Assembly (NCBI GenBank): GCA_900314655.1
Contig: OMWC01000016.1
Location: forward strand, 1-64,000
Length of the DNA: 64,000 nt
Source: an uncultured Prevotellaceae bacterium
GTDB lineage: Bacteria; Bacteroidota; Bacteroidia; Bacteroidales; Bacteroidaceae
Direction: 5' to 3'
Below, piece after piece: positions 24,520-33,711 of this stretch (position 1 is its first letter; every line of letters begins with the position of its first letter). The notes beneath the pieces are model-generated. The model saw only the letters and a program-made list of their open reading frames with translations. It ran no database searches and was not told where the DNA came from. Position numbers and translations under genes: made by a program.

Positions 24520-27042
24520 CTATTTCTTTTTCTTCCACTCCATCCAAGCCACTGCCAGAATGACAAGCAGGAGCAGGACATAGGCAATATAGGCAATGGT
24601 TTCAGTGGTATCCACGCTCTTGGGGAAGAACTGAAGCACCACCTGATGCTTGCCCGGCTTCAACTGCAAGGCACGAAGCACATAGTTCACGCGTCCCACC
24701 TCCACCGGCTGACCGTCAACAGTAGCCGTCCAACCGGGATAATAGATTTCAGAGAATACGAGAACACCTCCCTTAGAGGAATTCACGTCGTATTTCAGTT
24801 CGTTGGGTTCGTAGGCCGTCAGCGTAACCGAAGAGTTGTTAAAGTCTTGAGCCACGGCCTGACCGAGTTGTTCCTGGAACTTCTTATCGGCCACAGCTTC
24901 ATGACGGATATCCATCTTGGCCAATGCATCGAGTTCCTGATTGGCATTATCTACATACGAGATCTTATCCACAAACCAGGCATTGCCCTGCGCATACTGG
25001 TTTTTCAAGGGAACCGTCTCACCGTTCTGGAGCGGCATAATCACGTAACGCATGTTCAGCATGTTGAGAACCGGCCATATACTGTCGCCCTTGACGACCG
25101 TCATATCGCCTTCGGCCTCAGCCACGGCCTTCATCACGCCCTGCATCTCAGGAGCGATATAGGCATCGATAAGTTCCTGATAACGGCGCAACTTGGCGGC
25201 ATGATAGCCACCGATGCTCTTGTGGTAATAAGAGGTTTCGTTTTCATTGAACGTACTCTTCGAGAGGTTCAACACACGATAGTTGCCGCAGTCGCTCTTG
25301 TCCTGAAGGATAAACTCGTCGGTCTTCGTCAACTCCTGCGGAGCCTCGCGCTCACTCTTGGGCACGAACATATCATTATTGAGATAACGCTTGTTAACCT
25401 GCCACATATCCACCAGACAGAGCACGATGACAGCACCCAGCATATATTCCTTGCGCAACTTCTTTGATTTGTAAAGCAACAAGCATAGTGTGCCGATGGC
25501 GATGATGATAAACGAACGCCAGGCATCAGCCGTGAAGACAGCCTTGCGCATCTCGGTCAGGTTGTTCATGATCGGTCCGACATACTCCTGCGGCAACTGC
25601 TGCAGGGCCTGCGCTTCCTGGGAAGACACAAAACTGTCGAAGAACAGTCCGGGCATCAGGGCAAACAAGAGGGCCATGCCGCCGGTGAGGGCGAAAGAAA
25701 TGAGGAGACCCATCCCCTGCCCCTCCCTATGAAGGAGGGGAGTAGATACTTTATTACCGGTTTCCACATTCGTTACCCATTCCTTGAGGGCCAGCATGGC
25801 AAGGAGCGGGATGGTGAACTCAGCGATGACGAGGATAGAGGCTACCGTACGGAACTTGGCGTACATCGGCACATAGTCGATGAAGAAGTCGGTCAGAGGC
25901 ATGAAGTTCTTACCCCATGAGAGCATGATGCTCAAAATAGTTGCTGCCAGCAATGCCCACTTCATAGGACCTTTCACGATAAAAAGTCCCAATACGAAAA
26001 GCATCAGCACAAAAGCACCCACATAGACAGGACCTGCCGTCATGGGCTGTTCACCCCAATACTGGCCCAGCTGCTGATAAATCTGTTCGAACTGCGGGTC
26101 AGCCTTGCTCATTGCCGTCTTGCTCTCGCTCAACGGAACCGAAGCACCACCCTTGGTATTTGGAACCAAAAGCGTCCAGGTCTCCCCTATTCCATAACTC
26201 CACTGCGTGATATAATCGCGCTCCAGTCCGCTGTTGGTCTGGTTGGCTGAATTCTTTTTCACCAATTCACTCTTGCCGCGCATGGACTCCTGCCCATACT
26301 GCCAGGTGTGATAAAGGTTGGAAAGATTCAGCATGATGCCTATCAACGCACCTACCACACAGACAGCCGTGGCTTTCAGGAAATGCGCCATCTTCTTCTC
26401 GCGGACAGCCTCCACAAGGTAGGCAATGACCATAAAGAGGATGGGGAATAGGAAATAGTAGGTCATCTGCACATGGTTGGCATTGACCTCAAAGGCAGCG
26501 AAGATAGCCGTCACCAGCAGTCCCCACAGGTATTTGCCGCGGTAAGCCAGCACCACACCCGCAATCATCGGCGGCAGATAGGCCAAGGCCCACACTTTCC
26601 AGATATGTCCGGCAGCAATGATGATAAAGAAATAGCTGGAGAAAGCCCATACGATGGCACCCAAAGCCGCCATCCAGCGGCGGAAGTCGAAGGCGCGCAT
26701 CAGTATATAGAAGCCCAACAGATATACAAATACATACCATACATTCTCAGGCAGCCAAAGATGATAAGCCTTGACAGCCTGATTCAGGGGTTGCATACTC
26801 TGATACGACGGTGCCATCTGATAAGTAGGCATTCCGCTGAAGAGTGCATTGGTCCAACGGGTCATCTTGCCCGTGCGTTCCTTATACTGCGACTGTTCTT
26901 GTCCGGCACCCACACCGGCAGAAGAATCATGCCGGTACAAGATCTTTCCCTCTATGTCGGCAGGAAAGAAATAAGCGAAAGAAATCACAGCGAAGAACAC
27001 GATGACGAGCACTTCTGGCAGAATCTTTTTGAGCGTTTTCAT
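24520..27042 (-). CDS. YfhO-family membrane protein
   Basis: 840 residues with about a dozen or more hydrophobic helices and a C-terminal periplasmic domain (VNSSKGGVLVFSEIYYPGWTATVDGQPV..RVNYVLRALQLKPGKH), typical of YfhO/GT-C-like proteins thought to act in surface glycan or lipoteichoic-type glycosylation. It starts with MKTLKKILPEVLVIVFFAVISF. A short insert NKVSTPLLHREGQGMG comes from a mobile-looking repeat. It leads the run into fkp, which fits a role in using GDP-fucose or another sugar donor, though that link is inferred. Confidence 0.85.
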   Translation of the reverse strand: MKTLKKILPEVLVIVFFAVISFAYFFPADIEGKILYRHDSSAGVGAGQEQSQYKERTGKMTRWTNALFSGMPTYQMAPSYQSMQPLNQAVKAYHLWLPENVWYVFVYLLGFYILMRAFDFRRWMAALGAIVWAFSSYFFIIIAAGHIWKVWALAYLPPMIAGVVLAYRGKYLWGLLVTAIFAAFEVNANHVQMTYYFLFPILFMVIAYLVEAVREKKMAHFLKATAVCVVGALIGIMLNLSNLYHTWQYGQESMRGKSELVKKNSANQTNSGLERDYITQWSYGIGETWTLLVPNTKGGASVPLSESKTAMSKADPQFEQIYQQLGQYWGEQPMTAGPVYVGAFVLMLFVLGLFIVKGPMKWALLAATILSIMLSWGKNFMPLTDFFIDYVPMYAKFRTVASILVIAEFTIPLLAMLALKEWVTNVETGNKVSTPLLHREGQGMGLLISFALTGGMALLFALMPGLFFDSFVSSQEAQALQQLPQEYVGPIMNNLTEMRKAVFTADAWRSFIIIAIGTLCLLLYKSKKLRKEYMLGAVIVLCLVDMWQVNKRYLNNDMFVPKSEREAPQELTKTDEFILQDKSDCGNYRVLNLSKSTFNENETSYYHKSIGGYHAAKLRRYQELIDAYIAPEMQGVMKAVAEAEGDMTVVKGDSIWPVLNMLNMRYVIMPLQNGETVPLKNQYAQGNAWFVDKISYVDNANQELDALAKMDIRHEAVADKKFQEQLGQAVAQDFNNSSVTLTAYEPNELKYDVNSSKGGVLVFSEIYYPGWTATVDGQPVEVGRVNYVLRALQLKPGKHQVVLQFFPKSVDTTETIAYIAYVLLLLVILAVAWMEWKKKK
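25709..25750 (-). repeat. gtagatactcccctcc word insert in yfhO
   Basis: Encodes VSTPLLHREGQGMG. The same DNA word gives VSTPLHLGRGWGW at the start of the TolC-like gene (52727-52772) and occurs intergenically near 52846. Confidence 0.72.
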
Positions 27043-27106
27043 TATGCTAAAGTCGATTTATTCTTAAATTGAATGCAAAAATAACGGTTTTTTCTCAAAT
27101 AATTCT

Positions 27107-27114
27107 TACTTTTG
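27107..27114 (+). promoter_or_regulatory. Promoter of mtn-luxS
   Basis: TACTTTTG, a -7 box 21 bases before the mtn start; no exact TTTG at -33. On the opposite strand TATTTTTG (27083-27076) could serve yfhO, so this is a divergent promoter region. Confidence 0.5.
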
Positions 27115-27135
27115 CAGAAATTAATATTAATCGAG

Positions 27136-27786
27136 ATGAAAATTGGAGTTATCGTAGCCATGGACAAAGAGCTGCAACAGTTGCAGCACTTGTTCGACAA
27201 CAGCAGAATCATTGTGGAAAAATGCGGCATCGGCAAGGTGAATGCCGCCATCGGTGCATCGGAAATGATCCGCAAGCACAGGCCCGACGTCATCATCTCC
27301 AGCGGATGTGCCGGCGGCAATGGGAATGACATCAACGTGCAGGATGTGGTGGTAGGCAAGGAGGTCAGCTATCATGACGTATATTGCGGAACGGCCATCG
27401 ACAATACCACGATTTACGGTCAGGTGCAGGGCATGCCCGCCCGTTATCAGGCTGACGCAATGCTACTGGAAAAAGCACGCAGCTTATCCCTCACGACATC
27501 CCACATATCACTCCACGAAGGTCTCATCGTCACCGGTGATTGGTTTGTGGATTCTAAGGATAAGATGCGTTCCATCATCGAGAAATTTCCTGAGGCCAAA
27601 GCCGTGGACATGGAGAGCGCGGCCATTGCCCAGACCTGTCACATCTACAAGGTGCCGTTCATCTCTTTCCGCGTTATCAGCGACATTCCGCTTCGCGACA
27701 CCGATGCGTCTATGTATCACGACTTCTGGGCTACCATCGCCGAGAACTCGTTCCAAGTGACTAAATCATTTATAGAAAGCCTTTAG
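27136..27786 (+). CDS. mtnN: 5'-methylthioadenosine/S-adenosylhomocysteine nucleosidase
   Basis: 216 residues from the ATG at 27136 (MKIGVIVAMDKELQQLQ, with catalytic-type Glu12). VDMESAAIAQTC and SFRVISDIPL supply the substrate-binding Met-Glu and the general-acid Asp. It removes adenine from MTA and SAH. It is followed 29 bases later by luxS, so SAH is converted to S-ribosylhomocysteine and then to homocysteine plus the AI-2 precursor. The ORF extends eight codons upstream but the promoter position favours the internal ATG. Confidence 0.93.
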   Translation: MKIGVIVAMDKELQQLQHLFDNSRIIVEKCGIGKVNAAIGASEMIRKHRPDVIISSGCAGGNGNDINVQDVVVGKEVSYHDVYCGTAIDNTTIYGQVQGMPARYQADAMLLEKARSLSLTTSHISLHEGLIVTGDWFVDSKDKMRSIIEKFPEAKAVDMESAAIAQTCHIYKVPFISFRVISDIPLRDTDASMYHDFWATIAENSFQVTKSFIESL

Positions 27787-27815
27787 GCTGAGGGAGAGAT
27801 AAAACTGAACGACAA

Positions 27816-28295
27816 ATGAAGAAGATACCAAGTTTTACGATCAATCACGAGAAGCTGCTTCGCGGCATCTACGTTTCCCGAAAAGACCAGGTAGGCAGTG
27901 ATGTCGTGACCACCTTCGACATCCGAATGAAAGAACCCAACCGCGAACCAGCCATCAGCGGACCGGCCATCCATGCCATGGAGCATCTGGCTGCCACCTA
28001 CCTGCGCAACAACGAGGAATGGAAAGACCGCGTCATCTATTGGGGACCAATGGGCTGTCTCACCGGCAATTATCTGCTGCTGCGCGGCGACCTTGAATCG
28101 AAGGATATCGTGGAACTGATGAAAGAAACGTTCCGCTTTATTGCCGAATTTGAAGGCGAAGTGCCCGGAGCTACTCCCCGCGACTGCGGCAACTATTCGT
28201 TTATGGATCTGGCAGAAGCCAAACGCGAAGCAAAAAAATACCTGGAGGAAGTGTTAAGCCACATGACCGAAGCCAACCTTGTCTATCCGATATAG
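27816..28295 (+). CDS. luxS: S-ribosylhomocysteine lyase (AI-2 synthase)
   Basis: 159 residues, the normal family length. The metal ligands are visible: His53 and His57 in HAMEH (usually HTxEH) and Cys124 in RDCGNYSFMDL; Cys81 in GPMGCLTGNY is the catalytic cysteine region. It makes homocysteine and DPD, the AI-2 precursor. It forms an operon with mtnN. Its last 42 bases overlap the 3' end of the convergent MATE gene. Confidence 0.94.
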   Translation: MKKIPSFTINHEKLLRGIYVSRKDQVGSDVVTTFDIRMKEPNREPAISGPAIHAMEHLAATYLRNNEEWKDRVIYWGPMGCLTGNYLLLRGDLESKDIVELMKETFRFIAEFEGEVPGATPRDCGNYSFMDLAEAKREAKKYLEEVLSHMTEANLVYPI

Positions 28296-29585
28296 AAAGG
28301 TCTGTGCCATGCCCCTGACAAAAAGGAATCCCAAGAAAGCAGCCCACAGGCCGTGGTTGCCAAACGACGGATGCAAAAGATAATAGAGCGCAAAGAACGT
28401 GACGGCCGCTGCAAACATTGATTGCAGCATCTGGCGCGAAGCCGTCAGCCCGATGAAGATGCCATCCCACATAAAAGCAGCCACACTGATGAGCGGCACG
28501 AGATAAGCCCACCACACAAAATCCGCAGAGGCAGTCACCACCGACGGTTCGTCGGTCAGCAATCCCAGGAAAGGCTTTCCGCCAACGACATATACCACGG
28601 TGAAGGCTACGGCCAAAGAGACTCCCCAAATAAAAATATGGCGGACGGTTGTCTGTAGCGACTGCCGGTTGCCCGCTCCGTAATACTTCCCGCTCAGGGC
28701 TTCACCGGCATTGGCGAAGCCGTCCATCACGTAACTCACCATCAGGAAAAGTTGCATCAGCAGCGTGTTAACAGCCAAAATAACCTCGCCTTGCCAGGAA
28801 CCTGCCGACGTGAAAAACATCATCACGCAAACCATACAGACCGTGCGGAAGAAGATATCGCGGTTCACTTTGAAGAAACGCAGCATCGACTCGCGTTCGA
28901 ATATTCCTTTGAAAGAGGCCATGGCGTTGCTGACTTGTATGCCATAAAACTTCATGCAGAGCAGGCAACCCATCAAATATCCACACCATTGGGCGATGAG
29001 CGTTCCCATGGCTACACCCTCTACCTTCATCCCCAATCCGAACACAAAACAAAGGGAAGCCAGGATATTCACCAGATTCTGCGTGATGGCTATCACCATC
29101 GGCATGCGCGAATTCTGCATCCCGATAAACCAACCGTTGAGTCCGAAGAGTCCTAAGGTGGCCGGTGCGCCCCACACGCATATATTATAATAGGTGACGG
29201 TCAGTGCCCGAACTTCTGCTGTGGGTTGCATGATGAGCAGGGCTAACTCGCGGATAGGCCATTGCAAGAGCAGCAATGTCAGCGCAATGCCCCACCCAAT
29301 GACCTGCGAACGCAAGAACAGCCCCCCTAAATCCCCCCTTGGGGGGCTGTTCTTGCATTTTCCATACGCCTGAGCCGTGAGTCCGCTGGTTCCCATACGC
29401 AGGAACCCGAAGATCCAATACACCAGATTGAAAATCATACCACCCAAGGCAATGGCACCGATATAGGCAGCTGCACCCAGATGGCCAGTGATGGCCACAT
29501 CCACCAAGCCCAGCAACGGAACAGTGATATTGCTCACGATGCTGGGCAGGGCTATGCTTAGTATTTCCTTATCTATGGGTTTCAA
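28254..29585 (-). CDS. MATE-family efflux transporter (DinF-like), TTG start
   Basis: 443 residues with twelve hydrophobic segments; KEILSIALPSIVSNITVPLLGLVDVAITGHLG is the MATE/DinF N-terminus (shown in family form, not as one contiguous proof). The start codon is TTG overlapping the typA stop as TTGA; no ATG lies before the first helix, so coupling to typA is likely. An in-frame insert (NSPPRGDLGGLF) comes from a G/C-rich palindrome. Exports cationic compounds or metabolites using Na+ or H+; substrate unknown. Confidence 0.87.
   Translation of the reverse strand: MKPIDKEILSIALPSIVSNITVPLLGLVDVAITGHLGAAAYIGAIALGGMIFNLVYWIFGFLRMGTSGLTAQAYGKCKNSPPRGDLGGLFLRSQVIGWGIALTLLLLQWPIRELALLIMQPTAEVRALTVTYYNICVWGAPATLGLFGLNGWFIGMQNSRMPMVIAITQNLVNILASLCFVFGLGMKVEGVAMGTLIAQWCGYLMGCLLCMKFYGIQVSNAMASFKGIFERESMLRFFKVNRDIFFRTVCMVCVMMFFTSAGSWQGEVILAVNTLLMQLFLMVSYVMDGFANAGEALSGKYYGAGNRQSLQTTVRHIFIWGVSLAVAFTVVYVVGGKPFLGLLTDEPSVVTASADFVWWAYLVPLISVAAFMWDGIFIGLTASRQMLQSMFAAAVTFFALYYLLHPSFGNHGLWAAFLGFLFVRGMAQTFLYRIDKVGFGHVA
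29312..29356 (-). repeat. Perfect 16-bp inverted repeat insert in the MATE gene
   Basis: GCAAGAACAGCCCCCC (29312-29327) and its exact complement (29341-29356) surround taaatcccccctt. The centre is the same ccccctaaatcccccc word found near 51.25 kb. Encodes KCKNSPPRGDLGGLFL without breaking the frame. Confidence 0.78.
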
Positions 29586-31384
29586 CTCTTACTGGCCTTC
29601 TTTCGCTGGTCGTGGTCGAGGATAATCTTACGCATACGCATCGACTTCGGCGTCACCTCTACGTACTCGTCTTCCTTGATATATTCCAGACATTCCTCCA
29701 GCGACATCACGGTCTTTGGAATGATGCGGGCCTTATCGTCGGAACCTGAAGCACGGACGTTGGTCAGCTGCTTGGCCTTGCAGACATTCACCACGAGGTC
29801 GTTGTCATGAACATGTTCGCCAACCACCTCACCAATATAGACATCCTCACCCGGATCGATGAAGAACTTACCGCGATCCTGCAGTTTGTCGATGGCATAG
29901 GCGTATGCGTTACCCGTCTCCAAGGCTATCATAGAACCGTTCACACGACGTGAAATCTCGCCCTTGAAAGGCTGATACTCCTTGAAACGGTGAGCCATGA
30001 TTGCCTCTCCCTGACTGGCAGTCAGCACGTTAGTACGCAGACCGATAATGCCACGCGAAGGGATATTGAACTCAATATTGGTACGTTCGCCCTGACTCTC
30101 CATGGAAGTCACCTCACCCTTACGGCGAGTCACCATGTCAATCATCTTGGAAGCAAACTCATCGGGCACATTGATTGTGAGTTCCTCGATAGGCTCACAC
30201 TTCTGCCCGTCAATTTCCTTATAGATTACTTGCGGTTGTCCCACCTGTAATTCGTAACCCTCGCGGCGCATGGTCTCAATCAACACTGAGAGATGGAGCA
30301 CGCCACGGCCACTGACAATCCATGAATCGGTGCTATCCTCAAAGGGTTCCACGCGCAAAGCCAGGTTCTTCTCCAGTTCTTTCTGCAGGCGGTCGTTGAT
30401 GTGACGGCTGGTGCAGAACTTTCCTTCCTTGCCGAAGAAGGGAGAGTCATTGATGGTGAAGAGCATCGACATCGTAGGTTCGTCGATGGCAATAGGCGGC
30501 AAAGCCTCAGGATTCTCGAAGTCGCAGATGGTATCACCAATCTCAAACTTCTCCAATCCTATCACGGCGCATATATCACCCGAACTGACAGTATCTGTCT
30601 TCACATGCCCCATACCCTCAAAAGTATGGAGTTCCTTGATACGGGTTTTCTCCATCGAACCGTCACGATGAGCAATCGTCACCTGCATACCATTCGTCAA
30701 CGTGCCGCGATGTACACGTCCCACGGCGATACGGCCGGTATAACTGCTATAGTCGAGACTCGTAATCAGCATCTGGGGCGTACCCTCCAACTGCTTCGGA
30801 GCGGGAATCACCTCCACGATCTTATCGAGCAGATAGGTGATATCGGTTGTAGGCTTATTGTAGTCTTCTCCCATCCAACCATTCTTGGCCGAACCATAGA
30901 CCACGGGGAAATCCAGTTGGTCTTCAGTGGCATTGAGGGAGAACATCAAGTCGAACACCATCTCATAAACTTCCTCCGGCCGGCAGTTGGGCTTATCCAC
31001 TTTGTTTACTACCACGATGGGCTTCAATCCAATCTCCAAAGCCTTTTGCAACACGAAACGCGTCTGAGGCATCGGACCTTCGAAAGCATCCACGAGCAGC
31101 AGGCAGCCATCGGCCATATTGAGCACACGCTCCACCTCGCCACCGAAGTCGGAGTGTCCTGGTGTGTCGATGATATTAATCTTCGTTCCTTTATAGTTAA
31201 TGGAAACGTTTTTCGAAAGAATGGTGATACCCCGTTCACGTTCGAGGTCATTGTTATCCAGAACCTGATCGCTGAGATCCTGTCCCTCGCGGAACAGATG
31301 ACCAGCCAGCATCATCTTATCGACCAAGGTGGTTTTACCGTGGTCAACGTGAGCAATAATTGCAATGTTACGAATGTCTTGCAT
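29582..31384 (-). CDS. typA: Translational GTPase TypA/BipA
   Basis: 600 residues, the usual size. The G1 loop AHVDHGKTT is at residues 11-19, [11 protein letters not shown] is G2, [12 protein letters not shown] is G3 and NKVDKP is G4; the C-terminal TypA domain ends [15 protein letters not shown]. It binds the ribosome and is needed under stress and cold. Its promoter lies at 31409-31439. The downstream MATE gene is coupled by a TTGA overlap. Confidence 0.95.
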   Translation of the reverse strand: MQDIRNIAIIAHVDHGKTTLVDKMMLAGHLFREGQDLSDQVLDNNDLERERGITILSKNVSINYKGTKINIIDTPGHSDFGGEVERVLNMADGCLLLVDAFEGPMPQTRFVLQKALEIGLKPIVVVNKVDKPNCRPEEVYEMVFDLMFSLNATEDQLDFPVVYGSAKNGWMGEDYNKPTTDITYLLDKIVEVIPAPKQLEGTPQMLITSLDYSSYTGRIAVGRVHRGTLTNGMQVTIAHRDGSMEKTRIKELHTFEGMGHVKTDTVSSGDICAVIGLEKFEIGDTICDFENPEALPPIAIDEPTMSMLFTINDSPFFGKEGKFCTSRHINDRLQKELEKNLALRVEPFEDSTDSWIVSGRGVLHLSVLIETMRREGYELQVGQPQVIYKEIDGQKCEPIEELTINVPDEFASKMIDMVTRRKGEVTSMESQGERTNIEFNIPSRGIIGLRTNVLTASQGEAIMAHRFKEYQPFKGEISRRVNGSMIALETGNAYAYAIDKLQDRGKFFIDPGEDVYIGEVVGEHVHDNDLVVNVCKAKQLTNVRASGSDDKARIIPKTVMSLEECLEYIKEDEYVEVTPKSMRMRKIILDHDQRKKASKS

Positions 31385-31408
31385 ACTAATACCTTATAAA
31401 AACGGGTG

Positions 31409-31439
31409 CAAAGGTACAAAGAAGTGAGCGAAATGCAAA
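31409..31439 (-). promoter_or_regulatory. Promoter of typA
   Basis: Minus strand TTTG (31439-31436), 19-base spacer, TACCTTTG (31416-31409). Confidence 0.72.
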
Positions 31440-31520
31440 AGGAAAACTTGTTTTTCTTTTCATTTCCGAGCGAAAGTACCTTCGATGACAATCAAAGGTA
31501 CAAAAAAATAATCTGAAATG

Positions 31521-31551
31521 TTTGTTCTTTCAGAAATTATTTGTAATTTTG
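31521..31551 (+). promoter_or_regulatory. Promoter of rpsO
   Basis: TTTG (31521-31524), 19-base spacer, TAATTTTG (31544-31551). The transcript leader is ~100 bases; S15 often represses its own leader in other bacteria, but no specific structure is claimed. Confidence 0.75.
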
Positions 31552-31661
31552 CACCCGCAAATTCGGAAAATCCGATGCATCTGACGACGTAACCCTGTTG
31601 TGATTAAGGCAGGCAGGCGTCTGAAAGATGTGATTGCAAAATCATTAATCAATTAAAAATC

Positions 31662-31937
31662 ATGTATTTAGACAAAGCAAAAAAGGAAGAGATTTTCGGC
31701 AAGTACAGCCACAATGGTAATGCAGCAGACACTGGTTCAGCAGAAAGCCAGATTGCCCTGTTCTCTTATCGTATCGCTCACCTCACTGAGCACCTGAAGC
31801 AGAACCACAAGGACAATGTGACCGCTCGTTCACTGACCATGCTCGTTGGTAAGCGCCGCGCTCTCCTCTCTTATCTGAAGGATCGCGACATTAACCGCTA
31901 CCGTGCCATCGTGAAGGCGCTGGGTCTGCGTCGATAA
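31662..31937 (+). CDS. rpsO: 30S ribosomal protein S15
   Basis: 91 residues with the S15 core: TGSAESQIALFSYRIAHLTEHL, HKDNVTARSLTMLVGKRRALLSYL and a basic C-terminus. S15 binds the 16S rRNA central three-way junction early in 30S assembly. Monocistronic, with its own promoter and a strong terminator 19 bases after the stop. Confidence 0.96.
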   Translation: MYLDKAKKEEIFGKYSHNGNAADTGSAESQIALFSYRIAHLTEHLKQNHKDNVTARSLTMLVGKRRALLSYLKDRDINRYRAIVKALGLRR

Positions 31938-31955
31938 TCTCACGCAAAGAATCAG

Positions 31956-31992
31956 AAAGGGCTGCACCCATTGGGATGCAGCCCTTTTCTTT
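31956..31992 (+). terminator. Terminator after rpsO
   Basis: AAAGGGCTGCA and TGCAGCCCTTT enclose cccattggga, followed by TCTTT. The flanks also give T on the other strand, so it can serve folK in the opposite direction. Confidence 0.88.
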
Positions 31993-31998
31993 AGTATC

Positions 31999-32469
31999 TT
32001 AATCCATAATCTCGCGGAGGGGAATCATCACGAAGTCGCGCTTATACATCAGCGGATGGGGAATCTTCAGTTCGGGTTCATCTACGATCCAGTCATCATA
32101 GAGCAGGATGTCAATATCGATAGGGCGGTCGTGGTAGATGGGTGTTGGAATTCCCGCCGTTGCACCTCCCCGCTGTCTTTGTTGGGTGTTGGGTGCTTGC
32201 GACTTCTTTTTCCGTCCCAACTCGCGTTCTATCTGCTGTGTAGCCCGAAGCAACTCCATCGGAGAAAGGGTGGTCATCACCTTTACGGCAGCATTCACGA
32301 AACGGTTCTCCGATTCAAATCCCCAGGGTTCCGTTTCGTAAAGAGAAGATTGGCGAACCACTTCGCCAACCCTCTCCCCTATTTTTTCAATCGCCAGACG
32401 GATATTCTCCTGCCTATCGCCGAGGTTGGAGCCTAAAGATAAATAAACACCCGCCATCCGTTTAATCAT
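31999..32469 (-). CDS. folK: 2-amino-4-hydroxy-6-hydroxymethyldihydropteridine pyrophosphokinase
   Basis: 156 residues. LSLGSNLGDRQENI, LYETEPWGF and HDRPIDIDILLYDD are the HPPK motifs; the two Asp of DIDIL bind Mg. It makes the pterin pyrophosphate for folate. A low-complexity insert (QAPNTQQRQRGGATAGIPTP) lies just before HDRP, where other HPPKs have about ten residues or fewer. The start overlaps the queA stop by eight bases; a second ATG (MAGVYLSLG) four codons later is equally possible. Confidence 0.93.
   Translation of the reverse strand: MIKRMAGVYLSLGSNLGDRQENIRLAIEKIGERVGEVVRQSSLYETEPWGFESENRFVNAAVKVMTTLSPMELLRATQQIERELGRKKKSQAPNTQQRQRGGATAGIPTPIYHDRPIDIDILLYDDWIVDEPELKIPHPLMYKRDFVMIPLREIMD
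32138..32201 (-). repeat. gggtgttggg word insert in folK
   Basis: Two gggtgttgg words bracket a G/C-rich stretch. It encodes QAPNTQQRQRGGATAGIPTP in frame; the complementary ccaacacccaacaccc lies inside the radical SAM gene at 37211-37254. Confidence 0.65.
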
Positions 32470-33580
32470 CCAGGATCAGCATGGCATCACCATAGCAGCC
32501 GAACTTATAATCATTCTTCACGGCCAGGTCGTAGCCCTCCATCACGAGATCGTAACCACCGAAGGCAGCCGTCTCCATCAGCAGGGTGGAATAAGGATGA
32601 TAGAAGTTGGCTATCATCGTGTCGCCAATGCCAAACTCATACGGCGGGAAGATAAACTTATTCGTCCATCCATCATATTCCTTCAGCAGGCGGTCGGTGC
32701 CCATAGCTGTCTCTGTGGCTTTGGCTACACTGGTGCCCACCAGGCAGACATGATGCCCGGCAGCTTTCGTGGAGTTCACCAGGTCGCAGCATTCCTTACC
32801 GATAAACATCTGCTCGGAGTCCATTTTGTGCTTCGTCAGGTCTTCCACCTCAATGTCATGGAAGTTGCCCAGTGCGCAATGGAGCGTCAGGAAAGCAAAG
32901 TTGATGCCCTTGATTTCCATACGCTTCAGCATCTCACGGCTGAAATGGAGTCCAGATGCGGGTGTCGTCACTGCACCCTCATTCTTGGCAAAGAGACACT
33001 GGAAATCGTCCATATCCTCCGGAGTGGCCGGGCGACGATCTACAATGTAATGAGGCAGCGGGGCCTCACCCAAGGCAAAGAGTTCACGTTTGAACTCGTC
33101 GTGGGGACAGTCATAGAGGAAACGGAGCGTACGGCCGCGGCTCGTCGTATTGTCAATGACTTCTGCCACCATCGTTCCGCTGTCGTCGAAGAACAGTTTA
33201 TTACCGATACGAATCTTACGGGCCGGCTCCACAAGCACATCCCACAGGCGCATCTCCTCATTGAGTTCACGCAACAGGAACACCTCTATCTTGGCATCGG
33301 TCTTCTCCTTCGTACCATAGAGACGAGCCGGAAACACCTTCGTATCATTGAACACGAACGTATCGCCCTCGTCGAAATGATCCAGCACGTTGCGGAAGTC
33401 AAGATACACGGGGTTCCCCTCTTCGTCTTTCAGAGGTTCTCCGTTTTCATCGGTCTTAAACATGTCTATCTTCTGCGACTTACGGTGCAGAATCATCAGT
33501 TTGCATTCGTCCCGATGGAAAGGAGGATTCAATGCAATCTGCTCCTCGGGCAGTTTGAATTTAAATTGTGACAGTTTCAT
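32462..33580 (-). CDS. queA: tRNA preQ1(34) S-adenosylmethionine ribosyltransferase-isomerase
   Basis: 372 residues; QFKFKLPEEQIALNP at the start, FVFNDTKVFPARL, and APLPHYI..EGAVTTPASGLHFS are family motifs. It transfers ribose from SAM to preQ1 in tRNA to make epoxyqueuosine. Residues 38-62 (FKTDENGEPLKDEEGNPVYL) form the longer loop usual in Bacteroidetes. The next gene, folK, overlaps it by eight bases. Confidence 0.94.
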   Translation of the reverse strand: MKLSQFKFKLPEEQIALNPPFHRDECKLMILHRKSQKIDMFKTDENGEPLKDEEGNPVYLDFRNVLDHFDEGDTFVFNDTKVFPARLYGTKEKTDAKIEVFLLRELNEEMRLWDVLVEPARKIRIGNKLFFDDSGTMVAEVIDNTTSRGRTLRFLYDCPHDEFKRELFALGEAPLPHYIVDRRPATPEDMDDFQCLFAKNEGAVTTPASGLHFSREMLKRMEIKGINFAFLTLHCALGNFHDIEVEDLTKHKMDSEQMFIGKECCDLVNSTKAAGHHVCLVGTSVAKATETAMGTDRLLKEYDGWTNKFIFPPYEFGIGDTMIANFYHPYSTLLMETAAFGGYDLVMEGYDLAVKNDYKFGCYGDAMLILDD

Positions 33581-33596
33581 ATATTTATAATATTAT

Positions 33597-33711
33597 GTTT
33601 CAAGTTCCAAGTTCCAGGTTTCAGGTAATGCGGTAGCAAATTGCCACTTCGTTCTCGCTTCACTCGCGATATCTCCGATATTCTTCACTCTTCACTCTTC
33701 ATTCTTCACTT
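33597..33711. repeat. Low-complexity words between truB and queA
   Basis: Contains tttcaagttccaagttccag followed by ttcttcactcttcactcttc, the same word families seen at 35551-35612, 36591 and inside the GSCFA gene. No gene here. Confidence 0.65.
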
